Assembly: GCA_011391185.1 (NCBI GenBank)
Contig: JAABRB010000267.1
Span: forward strand, 1-5,187
DNA length: 5,187 nt
Direction: 5' to 3'
Source: Betaproteobacteria bacterium
GTDB lineage: Bacteria; Pseudomonadota; Gammaproteobacteria; Burkholderiales; SG8-39
The notes below the pieces were generated by a model. It was given only the letters and a program-made list of their open reading frames with translations. It did no database searches and was not told where the DNA came from. The position numbers and the translations under genes are program-made. This document shows positions 1 to 5,085 of the stretch, piece after piece; position 1 is the first letter of the stretch, and each line of letters opens with the position of its first letter.

Positions 1-1
1 G

Positions 2-58
2 GAACTGGTCATCCAGGATCGGCCGCGCACGCAACCTTCATCCAAGTCGGAGTGGTAG
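2..58 (+). CDS. hipB: C-terminal end of HipB antitoxin (partial, cut by window start)
   Basis: Only the last 18 codons are visible, in the frame starting at base 2 and ending at the TAG at 56-58. The tail begins ELVIQDRPR and ends KSEW. A hydrophobic ELV-type strand followed by a polar, probably disordered tail is typical of HipB-family Xre/Cro antitoxins. E. coli HipB also ends in Glu-Trp, and its disordered tail ending in Trp88 is needed for Lon degradation (established knowledge, recalled). HipB binds operator DNA as a dimer and neutralises HipA by complex formation. The stop lies two bases before the hipA start, and the hipA ribosome binding site lies inside these last codons, so the pair should be translationally coupled. 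The helix-turn-helix part is outside the window, so the identification rests on the tail and on the hipA neighbour. Confidence 0.72.
   Translation, partial: ELVIQDRPRTQPSSKSEW
49..52 (+). promoter_or_regulatory. Ribosome binding site of hipA
   Basis: GGAG sits eight bases before the ATG at 61. This favours ATG 61 as the hipA start over the in-frame GTG at 52, which overlaps the motif and has no good site of its own. The site lies within the hipB coding end, which suits translational coupling. Confidence 0.6.
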
Positions 59-60
59 GG

Positions 61-1401
61 ATGGGCAGAAAATCCCATGCGCGCTCGCTCTCGGTGTGGG
101 TGAACGGCAAGCAGGCCGGCGAGTGGCGAATTCCAGCCCGGGGTGAGACGGAGTTCCAATATGACTCGACCTGGGTCGAGGCGGACGAAGGGCGTCCGCT
201 GTCGCTAGCCCTGCCGTTCAGTCTCGACCGTGGTTCGATCAAAGGCCGGCCCGTCGAGTGCTATTTCGACAACCTGCTGCCCGATGCCGATCTCATTCGC
301 AAACGGGTCCAGGATCGCTTTCATACCGATTCACGCGACGCATTCGACCTCCTTGCCGCCATCGGGCGCGATTGCGTCGGCGCGGTGCAGTTGCTCCCTT
401 CCGGTGAGCAATCCAGGGACGTGCATGCGATCGATGCGGTGCCGCTCTCCGAGGCCGAGGTCGAGCGGGCCCTGATTCAGACAGTAGCGCCAGCGTCGAT
501 CGCGGCACACCCCGCGGACGATGACTTCCGCATTTCAATTGCGGGCGCTCAGGAAAAGACCGCTTTCCTGCGACACGATGGCCAGTGGTGCCGGCCGCTG
601 GGCGCCACGCCCACGACGCACATCTTCAAGCTGCCCCTCGGATTGGTGGGCGGGATGCAGGCCGACATGCGCACGTCCGTGGAGAACGAATGGTTGTGCG
701 CGCGGATTCTGCGCGCCTACGGGCTGCCTGTCGCAAGTTGCGAGATCGGCCGCTTCGGTTCGCAGAAGGTGCTGGTGGTGGAGCGATTCGACCGGCAGCT
801 CCATTCGAGCGGGAAGTACTGGCTGCGCCTCGTTCAGGAGGATTTTTGCCAGGCTACCGCCACGCCTTCCTCGATGAAGTATGAGAGCGATCGCGGACCG
901 GGCTTCCTCGACATTGCGCGGATTCTGCGCGGATCGGTCAACCGCGATGCCGATCTGGCGTGCCTGCTCAAAGCTCAGCTTTTGTTCTGGATGCTCGCCG
1001 CCACCGACGGCCACGCAAAAAACTTCAGTATCCGCATTCTCAGCCAGGGGCGCTTTCAACTGACGCCGCTCTACGATGTCCTCTCAATCTGGCCCATCAT
1101 GGGCGAGGGTCCCAGCAAGATTTCATGGCACAACGCCAGGCTCGCGATGTCGGTGCGCGCCAAGAACAAGCACTATTTGCTGAAGAACATCCAGCGCAGA
1201 CACTTCAACGCCATGGCTGCACAATGCGGCGTGGGTGAAACCGCTGAGCCGCTGATCAAGGAAATTCTGGCCGCGACGCCGGCTGTCATCGCGTCGGTCC
1301 AGAGGGATCTGCCGAAGGGATTTCCGCAGCACGTGCTCAATGCGATCCTGAAAGGTCTGATGAAGTCCGCGGAGCAGCTCGAGGCCATGCCTGCCGCGTG
1401 A
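61..1401 (+). CDS. hipA: HipA-type serine/threonine protein kinase toxin (type II TA)
   Basis: This is a 446-residue protein, close to the 440 residues of E. coli HipA. HipA phosphorylates glutamyl-tRNA synthetase (GltX) in E. coli, which triggers the stringent response, growth arrest and persistence. The N-terminal subdomain (about 5-105) contains the family signatures FDNLLPD and IGRDCVGAV. The kinase core (about 155-390) contains ISIAGAQEK with the regulatory autophosphorylation serine (Ser159, E. coli Ser150), and THIFKLP with the ATP-binding Lys190. It also has VVERFDR, the catalytic loop ATDGHAKN (Asp316, Asn321) and the metal-binding Asp339 in LTPLYDV. All catalytic residues are present. 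Positions matching the hipA7 high-persistence mutations (Gly22, Asp291 in E. coli) appear wild type by recalled alignment. ATG 61 is preferred because of the GGAG site. The gene follows the hipB tail by two bases. The target in this organism is inferred, not seen. Confidence 0.95.
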   Translation: MGRKSHARSLSVWVNGKQAGEWRIPARGETEFQYDSTWVEADEGRPLSLALPFSLDRGSIKGRPVECYFDNLLPDADLIRKRVQDRFHTDSRDAFDLLAAIGRDCVGAVQLLPSGEQSRDVHAIDAVPLSEAEVERALIQTVAPASIAAHPADDDFRISIAGAQEKTAFLRHDGQWCRPLGATPTTHIFKLPLGLVGGMQADMRTSVENEWLCARILRAYGLPVASCEIGRFGSQKVLVVERFDRQLHSSGKYWLRLVQEDFCQATATPSSMKYESDRGPGFLDIARILRGSVNRDADLACLLKAQLLFWMLAATDGHAKNFSIRILSQGRFQLTPLYDVLSIWPIMGEGPSKISWHNARLAMSVRAKNKHYLLKNIQRRHFNAMAAQCGVGETAEPLIKEILAATPAVIASVQRDLPKGFPQHVLNAILKGLMKSAEQLEAMPAA

Positions 1402-1424
1402 CAATTGTGTTGTCGGTTCGCGGC

Positions 1425-1443
1425 GGGGGTAACTTTGGGGGTA
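1425..1443 (+). repeat. Short direct repeat of GGGGGTA, 12-bp period
   Basis: GGGGGTA occurs at 1425-1431 and again at 1437-1443, separated by ACTTT, 24 bases after the hipA stop. Two identical heptamers about one helical turn apart suggest a protein-binding site, for example an operator or an integrase arm-type site. No integrase gene lies in the window and the function is unknown. Confidence 0.45.
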
Positions 1444-1536
1444 CTAGCAAAGTCGAATCAACCGAAACCCGGCATTCGCGCGGATTTGCAGGCGGAATGC
1501 GAGTGTGCCTTTGCCACCCCCTTTTCTCGGGTTCAG

Positions 1537-1551
1537 CGGCACTGCGTGCCG
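1537..1551 (+). other. Small GC-rich hairpin between hipA and the CinA-like gene
   Basis: CGGCAC (1537-1542) and GTGCCG (1546-1551) form a perfect 6-bp stem with a three-base loop. No T-tract follows, so it is not a classical intrinsic terminator. It may weakly end hipA transcription or have no role. It overlaps nothing coding and lies just upstream of the proposed promoter. Confidence 0.35.
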
Positions 1552-1553
1552 TG

Positions 1554-1582
1554 CTGACTGCCCGGGCGCCGGACGTTATGAT
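1554..1582 (+). promoter_or_regulatory. Putative sigma-70 promoter for the CinA-like gene
   Basis: CTGACT (1554-1559) matches four of six bases of TTGACA. TATGAT (1577-1582) matches five of six bases of TATAAT. The spacing is exactly 17 bp. Transcription would begin near 1589, giving a leader of about 25 bases before the start codon at 1615. The position and fit are good for a housekeeping promoter. It has not been tested against all chance matches in the region. Confidence 0.5.
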
Positions 1583-1602
1583 GCCGCTGGTTTGCCAGCA
1601 TC
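1580..1602 (+). other. Possible hairpin abutting the CinA-like gene's RBS
   Basis: GATG(CCG)CTGG and CCAGCATC can pair around a TTTG loop with a small bulge. The structure ends one base before AGGA (1603-1606), the likely ribosome binding site, which is eight bases from the ATG at 1615. It overlaps the proposed -10 box and may lie only partly in the transcript. A role in translation control is speculative. Confidence 0.3.
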
Positions 1603-1614
1603 AGGAAGAAGCGC

Positions 1615-2898
1615 ATGCGCATCGAAGTCATCTGCACCGGCGACGAAGTCCTCGCGGGCAAGACCCTCAACACCAATTTCACCTACATCACCCAGACACT
1701 CGAGGACGTCGGGCTCGCAGTGAAGTGGGAGACCACGGTCGGCGATGACCGCGAGGATCTGCTGCTCGCGTTTCAGCTTGCCGGCGCGCGGGCGGATGCC
1801 GTTATCGTCAACGGCGGGCTCGGGCCGACGGTCGACGATCTGTCGCAGGAAATCGCCGCGAAAGCCGCCGGCGTCGAGCCCGTTCTGCACGAGGCGTGGC
1901 TGGCGCATATGGAGGCATTCTTCGCGCGCCGCAGCCGCGTGATGCCACCCAACAACCGCAAGCAGGCGATGCTCCCTGCCGGCGCCGAAGTCCTCGACAA
2001 CCCGGTCGGAACCGCCTGCGGCTTCGCGGTGGATATCGGGAAGGCACGGTTCTTTTTCACGCCCGGCGTGCCGCGTGAGCTGCGTCGCATGCTGGACGAA
2101 GAGATCATTCCGCGGCTGCTCAAGAAGAGCGGGATGCAGACGGCGATTTACCTGAAGCGGTTTCATTCCTACGGAATCGGCGAATCGCGCGCCGACACGA
2201 TGCTCGCAGACGTGGTGGATCTTGCGCCCGGCGGCATGGTGAAGCTCGGGTTCCGCGCGCACTATCCGCAGCTCGAGACCAAGCTCGCGGTGCGCGGGCG
2301 CGACATGGACGACATCCGGCGCACGCTTTCACCGGTCGAGCAGGAAGTGCGCAAGCGCCTGGGAAATTACATCGTGGCAGAGGACGATCGCACGCTCGAA
2401 GGCGTCGTGCTCGAGACGCTGACCGGTCGCCAGGCCACGCTCACGACCGTGGAGATGTTCACCAGCGGACAGATCGCCGGACGCTTCGCGCATCTGCCCG
2501 GCGCGGAGCGCGTTTTTTGCCGCGGCATTGTGACGCGTGATCTGGGTGACGTATTCGATGCGGTCGGACTCGACCGCGCGGCGGCAGGCCGCGGAATCAC
2601 GCTCGAAGCAGCCGAGTCCGTGGCGCGGGCTGCGCAACGGCAGACCAGATCGACGCACGCGCTCGCAGTGCTGATCGACCTCGACGAGGGCGCCGACCGG
2701 GTCGATTTCTCGGGCAACGTCTGCGTGGCGATCGCGACGGATAGCGATGTGGCCTCCCGCCGCAGCCGCCTCGTCGGCGGGCGCGACTGGGTGCGCCTCG
2801 GTGCCGTGGAAATGGGGCTCGACTGTTTGCGGCGTTCCCTGCAGGGACTGCCGGTGCAGGAACGGATCGATTTCGAGAAGGTCGACGCCAAGGCGTAA
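1615..2898 (+). CDS. cinA: CinA-like protein (YfaY type): MoCF/COG1058 domain plus degenerate NMN-deamidase domain
   Basis: This 427-residue protein has the CinA two-domain layout. Residues 1-170 form a MoCF_biosynth/COG1058 domain with TGDEVL (8-13), NTN (19-21), VGDDREDL and GGLGPT (67-72) followed by Asp74 and Asp75. This domain in CinA proteins is a metal-dependent ADP-ribose pyrophosphatase. NRKQAMLPAGAE, NPVGTACGFAV and FFTPGVPRE are close to those recalled from E. coli YfaY. A linking domain follows (about 175-255), then a CinA_C-like domain (about 258-415). In true NMN deamidase (PncC) the last domain uses Ser, Tyr and Lys. An ungapped alignment to E. coli PncC puts Glu298, Arg308 and Val313 at these sites, and the AESCTGG motif reads VEMFTSG. 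Deamidase activity is therefore unlikely, as in YfaY. The start is supported by AGGA eight bases upstream. A role in nucleotide clean-up or NAD recycling is inferred. Confidence 0.9.
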   Translation: MRIEVICTGDEVLAGKTLNTNFTYITQTLEDVGLAVKWETTVGDDREDLLLAFQLAGARADAVIVNGGLGPTVDDLSQEIAAKAAGVEPVLHEAWLAHMEAFFARRSRVMPPNNRKQAMLPAGAEVLDNPVGTACGFAVDIGKARFFFTPGVPRELRRMLDEEIIPRLLKKSGMQTAIYLKRFHSYGIGESRADTMLADVVDLAPGGMVKLGFRAHYPQLETKLAVRGRDMDDIRRTLSPVEQEVRKRLGNYIVAEDDRTLEGVVLETLTGRQATLTTVEMFTSGQIAGRFAHLPGAERVFCRGIVTRDLGDVFDAVGLDRAAAGRGITLEAAESVARAAQRQTRSTHALAVLIDLDEGADRVDFSGNVCVAIATDSDVASRRSRLVGGRDWVRLGAVEMGLDCLRRSLQGLPVQERIDFEKVDAKA

Positions 2899-2956
2899 TC
2901 ACAGAGGCGTCGCAGGTCACCGAATCTGGCCGCTCCGCCCCCCCACTGTCGGCCGC

Positions 2957-2990
2957 CGGGCAGATTCGCCCCGGTGCTGACCGCTGCCCG
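2957..2990 (+). repeat. Inverted repeat upstream of the sigma-54 promoter (possible enhancer site)
   Basis: CGGGCAG (2957-2963) and CTGCCCG (2984-2990) are perfect 7-bp inverted arms 20 bp apart. Their centre is about 106 bp before the predicted transcription start near 3080. This falls in the range where sigma-54 enhancer-binding proteins usually bind. The arms are GC-rich, so a chance match or a transcript hairpin after the CinA-like gene is also possible. Confidence 0.35.
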
Positions 2991-3010
2991 ACATCTCTGT
3001 CAGAAAAGTC

Positions 3011-3025
3011 ACGCACGGCGTGCGT
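3011..3025 (+). other. Compact hairpin / inverted repeat, weak terminator or operator candidate
   Basis: ACGCAC (3011-3016) and GTGCGT (3020-3025) form a perfect 6-bp stem with a GGC loop, preceded by AAAA and followed by only TT before a C. It may be a weak intrinsic terminator for the CinA-like gene. As DNA it is also a symmetric site about 60 bp before the predicted sigma-54 start. The T-run is too short for a confident terminator call. Confidence 0.35.
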
Positions 3026-3052
3026 TTCGTGCGGAAATCCCGCCACCCCGGC

Positions 3053-3070
3053 TTGGCACCGGAATTGCAT
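3053..3070 (+). promoter_or_regulatory. Sigma-54 (RpoN) -24/-12 promoter for the EAL-like gene
   Basis: TTGGCAC (3053-3059) followed by CGGAA and TTGCAT (3065-3070) matches the consensus TTGGCAC-N5-TTGCW. The invariant GG (3055-3056) and GC (3067-3068) are separated by exactly ten bases. Transcription should start about 12 bases beyond the GC, near 3080. That leaves a leader of about 20 bases with an AGGGGG ribosome binding site (3089-3094) before the TTG start at 3100. Sigma-54 promoters need an ATP-driven enhancer-binding protein; no such gene is in the window. Confidence 0.85.
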
Positions 3071-3088
3071 CTTCCCTCCGTCGCTAAC

Positions 3089-3094
3089 AGGGGG
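3089..3094 (+). promoter_or_regulatory. Ribosome binding site fixing a TTG start
   Basis: AGGGGG lies five bases before the TTG at 3100. An in-frame TAA at 3085-3087 blocks any earlier start. The first in-frame ATG would be residue 13 and would cut away the conserved FQPI strand of the EAL domain. The TTG is therefore the best start. Confidence 0.6.
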
Positions 3095-3099
3095 CTTGC

Positions 3100-3867
3100 T
3101 TGCAAAAGATCATCCGCTCGGCGTTCCAGCCGATCATGAGCGCGCGCGGCCAGATCGTGGCCTACGAGGCGCTGCTGCGCTTTCGCGACGGGTCGAACAC
3201 CCCGGAGTCGCGCGCGACTTCGATTCATCGATGGGAAGGTTCCGGTTACATCGGCACGGTCGATCTTGCGGTCCTCAAGCAGGCCGTCGCCGCGCTGGGT
3301 CAGCTGCATCGATCGCTTTCTGTCAGCGTGAACGTCTCATCGATCACGGTCAGCCAGCATTCCGGGCGCTACCTGCGCGAACTGTCCGAGGTCGGTCCGT
3401 TGGCCAAGCGCCTGATCGTCGAAATCACTGACTCGCTGGTTCCGAGCGACCCGACGACGCTTCTTTCGTTCGCGAAGGACTGCGCGTGGCGGGGCGTGCG
3501 TATCGCGCTCGGCAACTGCGCGCCCGGGCTCCCGCGGTGCGACGAGACGGTACTGCGCCGACTGCGGCCCAAGCTGATCAAGATCGACCGCAAGGCGATT
3601 TCGACCGCCTTCCAGACGCTTGACGAAGAGCCGCTGCGCGAGCTGGCGGCGCTTGCAGCGTCGCTGGGCTGCAAGTCCGTCGCGCTGGGCATCGACAGCC
3701 AGGAGAAGCTCGACTGGGCCTACGCGCTCGGCATGCGCTATTTCCAGGGATTCCTGGTCGGGCATCCACGCCAGTTTCCGGTGCTCGACGAAGAGTCGAC
3801 CTTCCGCAATCTCGACCTCACCCAGCTGCCGCGAAACCTCGACAGCGTGCCGGCCGAGGCCGCCTGA
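3100..3867 (+). CDS. Stand-alone EAL-domain protein with degenerate active site
   Basis: This 255-residue protein is essentially one EAL domain (about 5-225) with a short tail. It has no PAS, GGDEF, HAMP or membrane segment, so it should be cytosolic. EAL domains hydrolyse cyclic di-GMP with two metal ions. FQPI (9-12) and EALLR (23-27) mark the fold. Retained are Glu23, Asn78 (VNVS), Glu108 (VEIT), Lys161 (IKIDR) and Gln216 (YFQG). Lost are the paired aspartates of DDFGTG, which read GNCA (138-141), and the first glutamate of AEGVE, which reads ALGID (Leu196). Loss of these metal ligands strongly suggests no phosphodiesterase activity, as in regulatory EAL proteins such as E. coli YdiV. It may bind c-di-GMP or a protein partner; which one cannot be told. 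It starts with TTG behind a sigma-54 promoter. The decarboxylase starts 94 bp downstream and may share the transcript. Confidence 0.9.
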   Translation: MQKIIRSAFQPIMSARGQIVAYEALLRFRDGSNTPESRATSIHRWEGSGYIGTVDLAVLKQAVAALGQLHRSLSVSVNVSSITVSQHSGRYLRELSEVGPLAKRLIVEITDSLVPSDPTTLLSFAKDCAWRGVRIALGNCAPGLPRCDETVLRRLRPKLIKIDRKAISTAFQTLDEEPLRELAALAASLGCKSVALGIDSQEKLDWAYALGMRYFQGFLVGHPRQFPVLDEESTFRNLDLTQLPRNLDSVPAEAA

Positions 3868-3950
3868 CCGTCTCCCCACCCGCGCGCACGAAGCGGGGCA
3901 GAATAGCCCATCGGCCCGACCTCGCTCGAGGCGCCGGGACACGACATGCG

Positions 3951-3958
3951 AGGGGGAG
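3951..3958 (+). promoter_or_regulatory. Ribosome binding site of the decarboxylase gene
   Basis: The purine run AGGGGGAG ends three bases before the ATG at 3962. It supports this start, as do the family-typical first residues MQGKIALEEHF. The open frame extends upstream to 3620 but overlaps the EAL gene and encodes nothing family-like there. Confidence 0.6.
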
Positions 3959-3961
3959 ACC

Positions 3962-4942
3962 ATGCAGGGAAAGATCGCGCTCGAAGAGCATTTCGCCATT
4001 CCGGAGACCTTGAACGACTCGGCCGGATTTCTTCCGGCCGACGTCTGGACAGAGTTGAGCGCTCGCCTGCTCGATATCCACGAGAAGCGCTTGCATCTCA
4101 TGGACCGGCATGGCATCGAGATGATGCTGCTCTCGCTGAACGCGCCGGCCGTTCAGGCGATTCCCGACCCGGCGCACGCGAACGAGATCGCGCAGCGCGC
4201 GAACGATTTTCTCGCGGACCAGGTCCGCAAGCGTCCCGATCGCTTTCAGGCACTCGCCGCGCTGCCGATGCAGGATCCCGACCTGGCGATCCGCGAGCTG
4301 GAACGCTGCATGACGGCGCTCGGATTCAAGGGCGCGCTCGTGAACGGCTTCTCGCAGGTTCGCGATGCGAACACCGCGGTCTACCTCGACCTGCCGCAAT
4401 ATCTTCCGTTCTGGGCGGCGGTCGAGCGGCTCGACGCGCCCTTCTATCTTCATCCGCGCAATCCGCTGCCGAGCATGGCGCAGATCTACGAGGGCCATCC
4501 GTGGCTGCTCGGTCCGACCTGGGCGTTCGGGCAGGAGACCGCCGTGCATGCGCTCCGCCTGATGTGCTCGGGGCTCTTCGACAGGCACCCGCGAATCCAG
4601 ATCATCCTCGGGCACATGGGCGAGGGGCTGCCGTACAGCATGTGGCGCATCGACAACCGGAATGCCTGGACGAAGGCGCCGCCGCGCTATCCGGCGAAGA
4701 AGAAGATCGCGGAGTACTTCTCGCAGAATTTCTATCTCACGACGTCGGGAAACTTCCGCACACAGACCCTGATCGATGCAATTCTCGAGATCGGCGTCGA
4801 CCGCATTCTCTTTTCGACGGACTGGCCGTTCGAGAACATCGATCATGCCGCGGACTGGTTCGACGTCGCCAGCATCAGCGAGAACGATCGACGGCGTATC
4901 GGGCGCGAGAACGCGCTGCGCCTGTTCAACCTGAGCGCGTGA
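3962..4942 (+). CDS. Gamma-resorcylate (2,6-dihydroxybenzoate) decarboxylase-like amidohydrolase
   Basis: This 326-residue protein belongs to the amidohydrolase-2 (COG2159) non-oxidative decarboxylases. It is very like Rhizobium gamma-resorcylate decarboxylase (GraF/Rdc, 327 residues), which reversibly converts 2,6-dihydroxybenzoate to resorcinol and CO2 in the cytosol. Residue numbers coincide with the Rhizobium enzyme. Metal ligands are Glu8 and His10 (LEEHF), His164 (YLHPRNP) and Asp287 (STDWPFE), with catalytic His218 (ILGHMGEG) and Glu221. Other shared stretches are SLNAPAVQAIPD, ALVNGFSQ, GHPWLLGPTWAF and TSGNFRTQTLIDA. No signal peptide is seen. Related enzymes use 2,3-dihydroxybenzoate, salicylate or 5-carboxyvanillate, so the substrate is the less certain part. 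No resorcinol hydroxylase, hydroxyquinol dioxygenase or maleylacetate reductase gene is in the window. It lies 94 bp after the EAL-like gene without a clear promoter, so read-through from the sigma-54 promoter is plausible. Confidence 0.9.
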   Translation: MQGKIALEEHFAIPETLNDSAGFLPADVWTELSARLLDIHEKRLHLMDRHGIEMMLLSLNAPAVQAIPDPAHANEIAQRANDFLADQVRKRPDRFQALAALPMQDPDLAIRELERCMTALGFKGALVNGFSQVRDANTAVYLDLPQYLPFWAAVERLDAPFYLHPRNPLPSMAQIYEGHPWLLGPTWAFGQETAVHALRLMCSGLFDRHPRIQIILGHMGEGLPYSMWRIDNRNAWTKAPPRYPAKKKIAEYFSQNFYLTTSGNFRTQTLIDAILEIGVDRILFSTDWPFENIDHAADWFDVASISENDRRRIGRENALRLFNLSA

Positions 4943-4956
4943 TCAGGCTCCGGTCA

Positions 4957-5071
4957 TCCCCTCCATTCCAAGGAGGGGTGCCCGCGTAGCGGGCGAGGTG
5001 GTTGGGGCTTCGATCAGCGCTGAGCACCACCCCGTCGCCTTCGGCGCCACCCCTCCTCGGAGAGGAGGGGA
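4957..5071. repeat. Palindromic intergenic repeat element, copy 1 (cloverleaf-forming)
   Basis: The element is about 115 bp and is bounded by TCCCCTCC (4957-4964) and GGAGGGGA (5064-5071). An inner stem pairs 4971-4980 with 5048-5057 (10 bp, perfect). It encloses three hairpins: GCCCGC/GCGGGC (4980-4994), GAGGTGGT/ACCACCCC (4995-5002 with 5026-5033, one mismatch) around the palindrome TCAGCGCTGA (5014-5023), and CGCC/GGCG (5036-5046). Each end can also fold alone as CCCCTCC/GGAGGGG. It begins 14 bases after the decarboxylase stop, so it probably lies in that gene's 3' untranslated region. It encodes no convincing protein. It resembles REP- or MITE-like non-autonomous repeats; no transposase is in the window. 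Confidence 0.8.
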
Positions 5072-5085
5072 GAAAAGCAAAAGCG

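Noticed and set aside
52..60. GTG at 52 as the hipA start
   Set aside because: It would overlap the hipB end by 7 bases and has no suitable ribosome binding site; ATG 61 has GGAG at eight bases.
1576..2262. Minus-strand open frames opposite the CinA-like gene
   Set aside because: They are His/Arg-rich shadows of a clear CinA-family gene with no motif or start signal.
3879..3897. CCCGC/GCGGG inverted pair after the EAL gene as a terminator
   Set aside because: Only a 5-bp stem with a 9-base loop and no T-tract; not enough to claim that transcription stops before the decarboxylase.
3620..3961. Upstream extension of the decarboxylase frame
   Set aside because: It overlaps the EAL gene, lacks homology and would shift the conserved residue numbering; ATG 3962 has an RBS and matches family length.
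3818..4846. Long minus-strand open frame opposite the decarboxylase (342 codons)
   Set aside because: It mirrors the codon bias of a well-recognised + strand gene, is Arg/Ala/Val-rich and shows no family motif.
3946..4989. + strand open frame of 347 codons overlapping the decarboxylase
   Set aside because: It is an out-of-frame reading of the decarboxylase with low-complexity Arg/Ala/Gly content.
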